From: Leptospira biflexa | GTDB lineage: Bacteria > Spirochaetota > DYNZ01 | Length of the DNA: 57,940 nt | Assembly: GCA_020720805.1 (NCBI GenBank) | Contig: DYNZ01000011.1 | Location: 1 to 57,940, forward strand | Direction of reading: 5' to 3' | In this document: one piece after another, positions 27,523-36,114 of the stretch | Position numbering within the stretch: the first letter of the stretch is position 1 | Layout of the letters: every line of letters begins with the position of its first letter | Notes under the pieces: model-generated | Seen by the model: the letters and a program-made list of their open reading frames with translations, nothing else | Databases searched by the model: none | Told to the model about the DNA's origin: nothing | Translations under genes and position numbers: made by a program

Positions 27523-28334
27523 AACCAATAAAGATTGTCATCAGCCTTTTTCTGTTTTTGCTGCATCACACCTTTGCCCATACGCTGAGCATAAACTCCG
27601 ATTTCCAGGAAAGCATGACATATCGAATCAAATGGATGGGAATGGTCGTAGGCCGAATCCATTTGAGCAGCGAAGTGAACGCAGAGCAGGGATTGTTGCA
27701 AGCAAACGCCAAGGTAGACTCTTTCTCCTACCTACAAAAAATCTACTACATTGGAGGTTTTTTCGGCACGCACTGGAATTACAAAACCAGGCAGTCCCAT
27801 TATGCCTATGAGGAAATCTATCAGGGGCCACAGTACTTTAAAAGAACTTTTCAGTTCTACCGTGGCAACGTTTTTGTTGAAAATAGAAAAATCGCCTTTG
27901 ATGAATCCTCCTGGCCCCACAACAGCTCCAAACAAACAATCAAGTATAAAAAACAGTACACGCTACCCGCTCCAGGCTACCTTGACCTGTTGGGTTCCTT
28001 CTACTATATTCGCACAGCAGGTAAAACCCCTGTACCTGGAAGCGTAGAGATACTACATGTGCTTCCTGCTGGAAAAAAAGAGAGCCTCATTTTGCAGGTT
28101 CTGGGACAGGAAGAGACTAGCTCTGCCGCTTTTGGCAATACCGAATGTATCAAGGTAAAAACAGCACTGCAAAACCCCAAGCACGCCGGTGGCGGTGATC
28201 TCTTTTTCAAAACCAAAAGCCATATTCTGATGTGGATCAGCTATGACGAAAACTATATTCCTGTTAAAATTCAAACCTCTGTCGACTACCTCGGTACGGT
28301 GTATATCGAGCTGGAAAAATATAGCAGAGAGTAG
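27519..28334 (+). CDS. DUF3108 periplasmic protein
   Basis: The start at 27519 overlaps the GyrI-like stop (ATGA); an ATG at 27504 is the alternative. The 271-residue product has a signal peptide (IVISLFLFLLHHTFAHT). The mature part has the DUF3108 pattern: MTYRIKWMGMVVGRI near the N-terminus, a middle with YLDLLGSFYYIRT, and a C-terminal segment in which a strand ending MWISYDENYIPVKIQT is followed by GTVYIEL. These proteins are periplasmic and mostly beta-stranded, with unknown function. A YgjP-like peptidase gene follows after 20 bases. Confidence 0.87.
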   Translation: MKPIKIVISLFLFLLHHTFAHTLSINSDFQESMTYRIKWMGMVVGRIHLSSEVNAEQGLLQANAKVDSFSYLQKIYYIGGFFGTHWNYKTRQSHYAYEEIYQGPQYFKRTFQFYRGNVFVENRKIAFDESSWPHNSSKQTIKYKKQYTLPAPGYLDLLGSFYYIRTAGKTPVPGSVEILHVLPAGKKESLILQVLGQEETSSAAFGNTECIKVKTALQNPKHAGGGDLFFKTKSHILMWISYDENYIPVKIQTSVDYLGTVYIELEKYSRE

Positions 28335-28354
28335 CGCATTAGACTGGACTGATC

Positions 28355-29080
28355 ATGGATTTTCTCATTGTAGACAGATACCGCGTTCCTGTTCGGAATT
28401 CCCGCACCAATCAGCAGAGAAGTCAGGTAGCCATTACCCGATCCGGTATCCGGTTGCGCATCTCCAAGTACCTTAGCAAATCTCAAAAAGAGGAGACAAT
28501 CAATAATTTATTGCGATGGGCTGAACAAACCTTGCGAAATGGTGATATTGCCTATGCGGAGCAATGGTTACCCCCGACCAATAGTGAAATCCAACTCACC
28601 ATACTGGGCACACCCTGGAAGCTCACTGTTCTTCCCTCCTTGTCTACGGATAAAGCACGCATCTCCATTTTTCGACAATCAAGCCAAACGCTTATTGTTC
28701 AAATTCCTGCCCAGTTCAATCGCAATCAGATGAACCGGGCTCTTAGCAGCTATTTTATTCCTATATTTTACGACCAGGTGTGGCAAATTCTTCAAAATCT
28801 AAACAATCGTTTTACCAAGGCTCCTCTGGGCAATCTCAATTTACGCTACACCACCAGCCGTTGGGGCAGCTGCTCGTCACTGGGTAACATCTCTTTGAGC
28901 AGCAGGCTACTGCTGGCGCCGTTGCCGATTCTGGAGGCTGTTATGGTTCACGAACTTGTGCATCTGGAAATAAAAAATCATTCTCTTGACTTTCATAAAC
29001 GGGTAGAGGAATTTCTACCAGAGATCAAACAGCAGGAGCACTGGCTGCAGATGCACGGCCCGAATCTGAATTTTTGCTGA
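28355..29080 (+). CDS. YgjP-like (DUF45) zinc metallopeptidase
   Basis: A 241-residue protein with the metal motif VMVHELVHLEIKNHSLDFH, in which HELVH and the later His give a zinc-dependent active site. The preceding TSRWGSCSSLGNISL is the other family hallmark. It has no membrane segment. YgjP relatives are found fused to or beside many systems; no substrate is assigned. It follows the DUF3108 gene by 20 bases without a strong ribosome site. Confidence 0.9.
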   Translation: MDFLIVDRYRVPVRNSRTNQQRSQVAITRSGIRLRISKYLSKSQKEETINNLLRWAEQTLRNGDIAYAEQWLPPTNSEIQLTILGTPWKLTVLPSLSTDKARISIFRQSSQTLIVQIPAQFNRNQMNRALSSYFIPIFYDQVWQILQNLNNRFTKAPLGNLNLRYTTSRWGSCSSLGNISLSSRLLLAPLPILEAVMVHELVHLEIKNHSLDFHKRVEEFLPEIKQQEHWLQMHGPNLNFC

Positions 29081-29102
29081 TATACACCAACGGAGAGGCA
29101 AA

Positions 29103-29208
29103 ATATACTCGAAACACTTTGGTTCTCGGGTTTTATACTGGCTAAAGGGTGCGTCGACATCGCTGGCGTTGCCTTGCGATATCCGAAAACCAAAATGCCT
29201 TTAGTATA
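29103..29208 (-). repeat. interspersed repeat A, copy 2 (106 bp, inverted)
   Basis: This copy is in reverse orientation relative to the other three and nearly identical to them. It fills the centre of the 223-base gap between the YgjP-like gene and the acyl-CoA dehydrogenase gene, 95 bases before that gene's start. Confidence 0.88.
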
Positions 29209-29303
29209 CTTTTGGGCATATAAGGTGCATTGCTCCATTCTTTGCAGTAAAATCCTGTGCGGCTCCATTTGCCTGATGTATCTTTAGATAAAGGAGAAAA
29301 AAT

Positions 29304-31085
29304 ATGGCAATCTCAAGTAAAAATCTTTATGACGACAACGATGATATAAAATTTCATCTTGATAAAATGGTAGATTGGCACTCTTTAGTCCCTCTTCGCG
29401 AAGAGGGTTTCAAGGACTTTAAAATATATCAGGAGACACAAAACGAGCTATTCTCCTTTGCCCCGGCCAACACGGAAGAAGCGGTGGAAGGTTACAAAAC
29501 CCTGCTCTCCAGCTTCGGTGAAATATGCGCAGAAGTAATCATGGAAAATGCCCGGGCCATTGACCAGGAGGAGATGCGGCTGGAGAATGGCAAAGTTATC
29601 TTTCCAGCACCATTTGAAAAAAATATCCAGGTTCTTACGGAAAACGGGTATATGGGTATTTTTTTACCACGCAAGTATGGCGGCTGGCAGATGCCCAATA
29701 TCGGCAACTGCGTAGGAGCTGAATTAATCACCACAGCGGATTGCGGCATGGCCACCCTTCTGGGAACTCAGGATCTTGGCGACATCATCTACAAATTCGC
29801 CAGCGACGAGATCAAGGACAAATATCTTCCGAAGATTGCCTCGGGAGAGATGGGGGCAGCCATGCTCTTAACCGAGCCAAATTTTGGTTCCGATCTCCAG
29901 AATGCCCAAACCAAAGGAGAGATGCAACCAGACGGAACACTCCTTGTCAATGGAGTCAAGATGTGGATAACTCACGGTGCTCCCCATACTCCGGATGGAC
30001 AGGTCTACCTTACTGTGACCAGAACAGTAAAAAAGGAGGATGGCTCCTTCCGCTCTGGAGCAGCCGGTCTCTCGCTGGTTTTGATCGAATCCAAGGATGC
30101 AGAGATCGTCAGCCTGGAAAAAAAGATGGGTATCCACTCCTCCCCCACTGTACAGCTCTCCTTTGACAACTCCCGTGGGGTCTTGGTGGGCGAGGAGGGG
30201 CGTGGCCTTGTGGAGTACACCCTTGCCCTGATGAATTCGGCTCGCCTGGGTGTCGCCTCCCAGGGAATTGGAATATCAGAACGTTCCTACCGCGAGGCCT
30301 TTGCCTACGCCAACATACGCGAGCAGTTCGGCACACTGATTAAAAATATCCCAGCGGTTGCAAAAATGTTAGACGAGATCCGTATCTCCACAGAGGCATC
30401 GCGTGCCCTGGTCTATTACACCGGTTATTGTGTCGATATGCAGGAGGGGTTAGAGAGAAAATTCCACAACGAAGGAATGGCTCCACGAGAGATTCGCAAA
30501 CATCCCGAGGTCGTGAAGTGGTCCAAGCTGGCGAAGGTGTTGACTCCGTTTGCAAAATTTTATGCCTGCGAGGAGTCCAACCGCAATGCATACAAAGCCC
30601 AGCAGATCCACGGCGGTGTAGGTTTTTCGGAAGAGTATGATATCTCCCGCATCTACCGCGACGCGCGGATTCTCACCATCTATGAAGGAACGTCGCAACT
30701 GCAGGTTGTGGCAGCTATTGGCGGTGTTACAGAAGGATACAGCACAGATAAATCCACCCTGCTGGCGCACCAGAGCGAGATGCGGGCAAATACAGCTGTT
30801 TCTTCTGCTTTACAGCCCTACCTTACAAAACTGATAGAGGCCGAGTCCATGCTGAAAAAGATTATCCCCTTTTTCAAAGAGCAGGAGACTGAATTTAAGG
30901 GTCGGTATGCGGATATCATTGTTTGGTCAGCCATTATGATATTTACCAGCCACCTTTGGCTGCAAATGGCCAACCGGGATGAGAGCGGAGCCAAGACAGA
31001 AAAGGCCAAGGTATTTCTGCTGGAGACCTTCAGTTACGTCTCCAAGAGCGTGCTGGATATCGAACTTTTCGCCAGAATGAAGTAA
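29304..31085 (+). CDS. acyl-CoA dehydrogenase family protein
   Basis: This 593-residue flavoprotein belongs to the longer acyl-CoA dehydrogenase group (similar in length to FadE-like and DmdC-like enzymes). The FAD region has AAMLLTEPNFGSDLQNAQTK and MWITHGAPH, and the C-terminal domain has QIHGGVGFSEEYDISRIYRD. The expected catalytic base is Glu461 in IYEGTSQLQ. An extra C-terminal helical domain of about 110 residues follows, as in the large members. It would oxidise an acyl-CoA to the 2-enoyl form in fatty acid breakdown; chain-length preference is unknown. GGAG precedes the ATG. Confidence 0.93.
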   Translation: MAISSKNLYDDNDDIKFHLDKMVDWHSLVPLREEGFKDFKIYQETQNELFSFAPANTEEAVEGYKTLLSSFGEICAEVIMENARAIDQEEMRLENGKVIFPAPFEKNIQVLTENGYMGIFLPRKYGGWQMPNIGNCVGAELITTADCGMATLLGTQDLGDIIYKFASDEIKDKYLPKIASGEMGAAMLLTEPNFGSDLQNAQTKGEMQPDGTLLVNGVKMWITHGAPHTPDGQVYLTVTRTVKKEDGSFRSGAAGLSLVLIESKDAEIVSLEKKMGIHSSPTVQLSFDNSRGVLVGEEGRGLVEYTLALMNSARLGVASQGIGISERSYREAFAYANIREQFGTLIKNIPAVAKMLDEIRISTEASRALVYYTGYCVDMQEGLERKFHNEGMAPREIRKHPEVVKWSKLAKVLTPFAKFYACEESNRNAYKAQQIHGGVGFSEEYDISRIYRDARILTIYEGTSQLQVVAAIGGVTEGYSTDKSTLLAHQSEMRANTAVSSALQPYLTKLIEAESMLKKIIPFFKEQETEFKGRYADIIVWSAIMIFTSHLWLQMANRDESGAKTEKAKVFLLETFSYVSKSVLDIELFARMK

Positions 31086-31091
31086 TGTACC

Positions 31092-31136
31092 GGGGTAAAA
31101 GGCGCTCTGACAAAGAAATCAGGCGCTCTTTTCCCC
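31092..31136. terminator. bidirectional terminator between convergent genes
   Basis: GGGG-T-AAAAG-GCGC-T-CTGA pairs with TCAG-GCGC-T-CTTTT-CCCC, giving a long stem with single-base bulges. A-tracts and T-tracts lie on both sides, so it can work in both directions. It separates the acyl-CoA dehydrogenase gene from the convergent unknown gene. Confidence 0.75.
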
Positions 31137-31163
31137 CTACCTTCTCATATCCCCAAAATACCT

Positions 31164-32429
31164 CTATTTTTTTGCAGCTATCCTCGTATCAAAGACAAGC
31201 TGGCTTACCGCCTCTATCCAGTCCTGAGGAAATAGCTCTTTATTGAGAACCCAGCTTAACAGCGCTGGGACAGCGTTTTCCACACCAAGCTTTTCATCAA
31301 CCACCGCGGAGATCACGAGCAATGCCAGATTCGGAAAGCGCATATGAATCGGCTGCAGCTCGTCAGAGGCCACCGAAAAGGCAAAACCCTCTCTGAGCTT
31401 CCTTGCCTCTCTTTCATCGATCACAGCGATCCTGTTGCCGCGCAGTAACGAGGCGCCATTGAGAATCTTCATGTACTTTTCCTGCTTGAGGGGAATGGTA
31501 CGGCTCAATTCACGATGCAAAATCTCAAGGTGCCTCTGCAAAATGATCTGGGGAATCCCCCGCGCGGAGAGCATAGTTCCCATCCAGGTCACCTGGCTAT
31601 AGAGTTGACTTTGGCTCTCATCAGACAGGGCTGCAAGCCAGGCGCTGTCGCTAATAGTAAACCGACGTCCCCGCTGGCCAAAACGGGACTCCAGATAGGG
31701 AAATTCATGCATGCAGATCCGGCCAGCCTGGATAGCAGCGTCCAATTCCAGCGGATCATGGGAGATGGCATGGTTGCCTGCTTCTGGATTGATGGCGGCA
31801 ACGGACAATCCAAGCTTCTCCTCTTCCACTAGTACAAGGCGATCCAGAATGCTCTGGAATTGTGCGGCAAACTCCTCTAATAATAAAGTTGCCTTCTCTC
31901 TCTCTTGCTCTGTCCAATCGCCGCTGTGGATTACGCCCAAAAGCAAATCGTAGGCCGCTTTTAGATGCACCCCTGCGACATCAGGCAGGAACCAATGCGC
32001 AGAGCTATCCAGCCGCAATAGATCAGAAAGCTCTACCGACTCTACGAAAAGATCACTCATAAAATTGACTATTGACGCGTAAGCCTGCCATAAAAAAAAA
32101 GGGTGTTCGCTGGCCTCCACCCGGATTTTTTCACCGATGGCGTACGCCTCCTGCACACAGGATTGAACCTCTCTAATTCTCATACTAAAAAGAATATCCA
32201 CATCCTGCAAAAGTGCCTCGTGCAACTGCGCCAGAGCTTCGTTATCGATCACACTTCTATCATAGCCTATGTGATGCAACTCAGAGCGCAGATTGGCAGT
32301 CAGTAAAGCGAGAACACGAATCAGGGTAGCTGCCTGTTCCATGCGAAAAGTGGTTCCCTTTGCCCAAAAAGTCGATGGTAATGTAAAAAAGCCAGGTTGA
32401 TTTGCCAGATGAAAAAATGAATCCGCCAT
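31164..32429 (-). CDS. uncharacterised 421-aa protein linked to a hybrid histidine kinase
   Basis: The protein is soluble, mostly helical and lacks a signal peptide. The N-terminal 200 residues are long helices rich in Leu and Glu (EQAATLIRVLALLTANLRSEL). The C-terminal part is a second domain with ALSDESQSQLYSQVTWMGTML and RGNRIAVIDEREARKLREGF. No known family is recognised. It begins 22 bases after the stop of the histidine kinase C-terminal half and is on the same strand, so it is probably cotranscribed and may be a signalling partner. It ends next to a bidirectional terminator. Confidence 0.75.
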   Translation of the reverse strand: MADSFFHLANQPGFFTLPSTFWAKGTTFRMEQAATLIRVLALLTANLRSELHHIGYDRSVIDNEALAQLHEALLQDVDILFSMRIREVQSCVQEAYAIGEKIRVEASEHPFFLWQAYASIVNFMSDLFVESVELSDLLRLDSSAHWFLPDVAGVHLKAAYDLLLGVIHSGDWTEQEREKATLLLEEFAAQFQSILDRLVLVEEEKLGLSVAAINPEAGNHAISHDPLELDAAIQAGRICMHEFPYLESRFGQRGRRFTISDSAWLAALSDESQSQLYSQVTWMGTMLSARGIPQIILQRHLEILHRELSRTIPLKQEKYMKILNGASLLRGNRIAVIDEREARKLREGFAFSVASDELQPIHMRFPNLALLVISAVVDEKLGVENAVPALLSWVLNKELFPQDWIEAVSQLVFDTRIAAKK

Positions 32430-32451
32430 TTGGTCTATTGCTCCAGATAAT

Positions 32452-33525
32452 TTAAAGATATTTTGAGATCACAGAAATAATATTCTCTTTGCTATAAGGT
32501 TTTGATATATAATCGTTGCAGCCCGCCTGTAGGCATTTGTCGCGGTCATCTGCCATTGCGTTGGCTGTCTGCGCGATAATAGGTACTTGCTGGTTCTGTT
32601 CCCGCAATTTGACGCTGGCCGTGTACCCGTCCATAATCGGCATCTGCATATCCATTAAAACCAGATCAAAGGGTTTCTCACTAAAAATAGACAAAGCCTC
32701 CTGCCCATTCGACGCCCGCGTTACCTGGCAACCCGTACAATTTAGAAATTTCTGTAGCAGCAAAAAACTGACATTATCATCCCCTACAACCAGAAATTTC
32801 TTGTGACTCCAGTTCATTTTGGTTCCTTCCTCCCGGATCGGCAATTCTGCTGCCCGAAAAATTTCCTGATAAGGTAGTGTAAATGAAAATTTACTACCAT
32901 TACCGGGAACAGAAACAACAGATATATCTCCGCCCAATAACTGTACCAACTGGCGGGAGATTGTCAATCCAATTCCGGTACCGCCAAATTTTCTGACATA
33001 TCCCTGGTGTGCCTGCCGAAAACTCTCAAAAATTAATTCCTGCTGGTCTCCATCAATGCCAATTCCGGTATCCTTGACATAAAAAATAAATTCTGGTGTT
33101 GTAGCGCTCTTATCATAACCAAAATGCACTTCGCCATTTTCTGTAAATTTAAGAGCATTGCTTAACAGGTTACTTAAAATCTGCTTTAATCGAACTTCAT
33201 CCGTCAAGATCCAGTGATGTTCCCTCAGGGGTGCTATAGAATATCTCAAGAGTACATTCGCCCGCCTTTCAGGTGCGTTTTGAAACAACAGATGCAACTC
33301 CTGCATCAATGCGGGAAGATTGACTCGGCTTTTATTCAGTTTGAGCTGCTGCAACTCAATCTTGGAGATATCCAAAATATCGTTTAATATATATAATAAT
33401 TTTTTGGCATTGGCTGTGATCAAATCTGTAAATTCTCGTACCTCGCTGCATTGCTGCGCATCAACTCTCAAGTTCTCACAATTTCCCAGAATAGCATGCA
33501 TCGGTGTTCGGATCTCATGAGACAT
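32452..33525 (-). CDS. hybrid histidine kinase, C-terminal half (HisKA - HATPase - receiver), split by amber codon
   Basis: This 357-residue frame begins exactly at the H-box, MSHEIRTPM, with the phosphoacceptor His as residue 3. The HATPase part shows LSNALKFTENG (N box), DTGIGI (G1) and GGTGIGLTISRQL (G2). A receiver domain follows with phosphoacceptor Asp292 in LVLMDMQMPIMDG. The frame continues upstream without shift for twelve codons (QADRLKSLFLAN) to a TAG at 33562-33564, and beyond it lies the PAS half of the same kinase. ATG 33525 has no evident ribosome site, so it is probably part of a broken gene rather than an independent one. Confidence 0.85.
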   Translation of the reverse strand: MSHEIRTPMHAILGNCENLRVDAQQCSEVREFTDLITANAKKLLYILNDILDISKIELQQLKLNKSRVNLPALMQELHLLFQNAPERRANVLLRYSIAPLREHHWILTDEVRLKQILSNLLSNALKFTENGEVHFGYDKSATTPEFIFYVKDTGIGIDGDQQELIFESFRQAHQGYVRKFGGTGIGLTISRQLVQLLGGDISVVSVPGNGSKFSFTLPYQEIFRAAELPIREEGTKMNWSHKKFLVVGDDNVSFLLLQKFLNCTGCQVTRASNGQEALSIFSEKPFDLVLMDMQMPIMDGYTASVKLREQNQQVPIIAQTANAMADDRDKCLQAGCNDYISKPYSKENIISVISKYL

Positions 33526-33561
33526 ATTGGCAAGAAAAAGCGACTTGAGCCGATCCGCCTG

Positions 33562-35490
33562 CTAAGCCTTTTCCTCGGCCTCAACCAGCTCTTTTTCATG
33601 CTCCTTCATCGCTGTGATATCCTGTACAGTTCCGCTGCTGCGCAACAGATTGCCCAGATCATCATATTGATGGTACCCATTGAAGTGAACATAGCGGACC
33701 TGCCCTGAAAGAATTTTCACTCGCAGCTGAATCTGAAAATTCTGACGTTTGCCTAACCCGCGCGTAGCCTGCTCTTGCAGCCGGGGCAGATCCTCAGGGT
33801 GAATAAACTCAAACAAACTTTGCACAGTTGGCTGATAGCCCTTTGGATCCAGATTGAATATCTTGAACATCTCATCAGACCACGAAACCTTTAAGGTCAT
33901 ATAATCGGCGTTCCAATAGCCAAGCTGAGCTAGACGTGAAACCTCTCGCAGGCGAGCCTCATTCTGCTGTAGCTCCATCTCCGTACGGATTTTTTCTGTG
34001 ATATCCTCCACCACAACGAGATACAAAGGCTGTTTCTTTGATGAGTCGTAGAAATAAGAGACCACCAAGTTTGCCCATACAATTGAATCTTCACGCAGCA
34101 AAAAACGCGCTTCCAATTGAAAAAATTGATTTTCCTGCTGGAGCAGGGATACAAATTGTTCTTTCAATAGGGGAGAGTCCGCCACAAAAACAAGCGAGAA
34201 AAAATTTTGACCTGGTGCTGCTTCGGGTGATATACCCAGGATCCCACAAAACTTTGGATTGGCCTCTATGATCTGATAGTTCTCTTCCAGCAAGACAATT
34301 CCAAGGGGGGCATAGGCAAACACATTTCGAAAACGCATTTCACTGCTTTGCAACTCATCCTGGTTTCGCTTTTTTTCATCAATATTGATCAAATTGCCGT
34401 GGACATGAAACGCTAGTGGATTGACTCCCATTACTAGAAAGCCGCTGTCCTGAATATAGATATAGGCCCCGCTCCTGGTACGCAGCCTGTACTCCATTTG
34501 GTAGTTCTGGCGCAGGCGCAAAGAGCGCAGCAACTGCCGCGCCACGGTCGGCCAATCCTCTGGATGAATCAACTTCTTGTACCCCGGCAGACCCAGTTCG
34601 TTGCACTCCCTGACCGTATATCCTAAAAAAGGAAGAGTAAGACCGGAAAATTTTAATACCCCGGAGGATGCCTCATAAAGATAGTGAAGAGAACCCCTCA
34701 GCGTCGCCAGATTTAGGCGATTGGCTACAACGGCTTGTGTTGTGCGTTCGTTTAGTAGCTGACTGGAGATATCTATCACTGAAATAGTATATCCCTGTTC
34801 TAGATTCTCCGTGTCGATAGGAGCCATGGTGAATAGCACATCAAGCTGCTGACCCGCCTGTCTCAACCAGCGAAATTGCCCTTTGAATATATATTCACTC
34901 CCCCGCGCTTCAACAAAAGCGCTGCGCAAGTGATCATAATCATCCTGGGAATAGAACAAAAAAGAGAGCTCTTTGTTGGTTAGCTCTTCCTCCTTATATC
35001 CTGTTAGATAACAAATTTTTTTATTTACGAAACGTAGGACAAAATCCGAAGATACTGTCCCAAAACCGATAGGAGAGGCTTTGAAAATACTTTTGAGATA
35101 ACGCTCCTGTTGCTCAACTTGCAAGAGGTGCTGGCTTTCTACGGTAATATCGTGCAACTGATCCATAAATCCGATAAAATCACCGTTCTGACTATAGAGA
35201 GGAAAGCAATTCATGGAAAAATGGCGCTCTCGAATGACAACCCGTCCAGACAGCAAACTCTGAGGGGACAAATTCTCTCGGAAAAAAGGACAAAAGCTAC
35301 AGCGCTCGGAATGACCAAATAAAATAGAGTGACACTGCGCTCCCAGGATCTCCTGAACAGGTAAGGAGAGAAAGCGGGATACGCTCCGGTTCACATGCTG
35401 GATCGAAAAATGGCTATCGATAAGCAACAGCAGATCTGGCGAATTTTCAAATAAAGTAGAATAAAAGGGTTCAAATTCTGCAGATGACAC
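33562..35490 (-). CDS. hybrid histidine kinase, N-terminal multi-PAS half, ended by in-frame amber codon
   Basis: The 642-residue frame holds about five PAS domains (around residues 8-115, 125-240, 250-365, 385-495 and 515-630). The first carries CSFCPF, typical of PAS sensors of this kind. No membrane segment is present, so sensing is cytoplasmic. It ends EAEEKA-TAG, and the very next codons in the same frame read QADRLKSLFLANMSHEIRTPM, which is how an intact kinase would continue. Without the TAG the protein would be about 1012 residues. TAG is a normal stop elsewhere here (for example murJ), so recoding is unlikely. A recent nonsense mutation or a base error is the simplest reading. Confidence 0.85.
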   Translation of the reverse strand: MSSAEFEPFYSTLFENSPDLLLLIDSHFSIQHVNRSVSRFLSLPVQEILGAQCHSILFGHSERCSFCPFFRENLSPQSLLSGRVVIRERHFSMNCFPLYSQNGDFIGFMDQLHDITVESQHLLQVEQQERYLKSIFKASPIGFGTVSSDFVLRFVNKKICYLTGYKEEELTNKELSFLFYSQDDYDHLRSAFVEARGSEYIFKGQFRWLRQAGQQLDVLFTMAPIDTENLEQGYTISVIDISSQLLNERTTQAVVANRLNLATLRGSLHYLYEASSGVLKFSGLTLPFLGYTVRECNELGLPGYKKLIHPEDWPTVARQLLRSLRLRQNYQMEYRLRTRSGAYIYIQDSGFLVMGVNPLAFHVHGNLINIDEKKRNQDELQSSEMRFRNVFAYAPLGIVLLEENYQIIEANPKFCGILGISPEAAPGQNFFSLVFVADSPLLKEQFVSLLQQENQFFQLEARFLLREDSIVWANLVVSYFYDSSKKQPLYLVVVEDITEKIRTEMELQQNEARLREVSRLAQLGYWNADYMTLKVSWSDEMFKIFNLDPKGYQPTVQSLFEFIHPEDLPRLQEQATRGLGKRQNFQIQLRVKILSGQVRYVHFNGYHQYDDLGNLLRSSGTVQDITAMKEHEKELVEAEEKA

Positions 35491-35793
35491 ATGGACTCCG
35501 TTTCACATCACTGCTCTCTGGATCAAAAAAATCGCCTAGAAATGAGATCGTTCACAATCAAAGCAGGAACAATTTTACTTGAACCATTACATGCGGGTAT
35601 GCAGCAAATGAAAGAATTTTTTTTTGCATGGCCCAAATGGGACAAAACAGCAAACTCGGTTACTCCCTGCCGCTGACTGGAAAACGCAAAAAATATGGCA
35701 AATTGGCTGTGAATATCATTGACAGCCCGTAGAATCCTTACGAAACTTAGCATTTCAATCCAAAAATATCACGCTATCGTCAAAATGATAAAG

Positions 35794-36028
35794 GATATAC
35801 TGTTTGCAATGGACTTTGTACCAAAAGGACGTTGGTAATACCACCACTACCTGGCATTACCCGAAGCAAGGCTATGCCATGCAGTCAGGGTATCCTGCAA
35901 CCGTTTATGCGAAGTCCAAGGATGGAGAAGAGCTGACCCAAGGTCGATAAGGACGCGGTTATGGCATTGCCCAACCGGTCAAATCTTGTGCTGAGTTTAT
36001 CGAAGCATCGATGCTTATTGGTATAGCT
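35794..36028. repeat. interspersed repeat B, copy 2 (about 235 bp)
   Basis: Same family as 18433-18607, but about 60 bases longer because of internal insertions. One insertion near 35985-36006 includes TGTGCTGAGTTTATCGAAGC, which resembles a short motif common in intergenic repeats of environmental bacteria. The repeat lies in the 624-base space 35491-36114 between the kinase and the carboxylase gene. The remainder of that space shows no convincing gene. Confidence 0.8.
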
Positions 36029-36114
36029 CGGTAAAAATGCCCTCATAACGAATATGGCGAGCTGGTACCAGCCGGCAGCCAGGCTTCGAAAAACTTATAT
36101 TAAAGGATATTTCA

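Noticed and set aside
33562-33564. Amber codon read as an amino acid (recoding or pyrrolysine)
   Set aside because: TAG serves as the normal stop of several genes here (murJ, the iron-sulfur protein, DUF4212, DUF3108) and no recoding signal is visible.
35491-35676. 61-residue frame upstream of the carboxylase gene
   Set aside because: Short, no ribosome site and no similarity to a known protein type.
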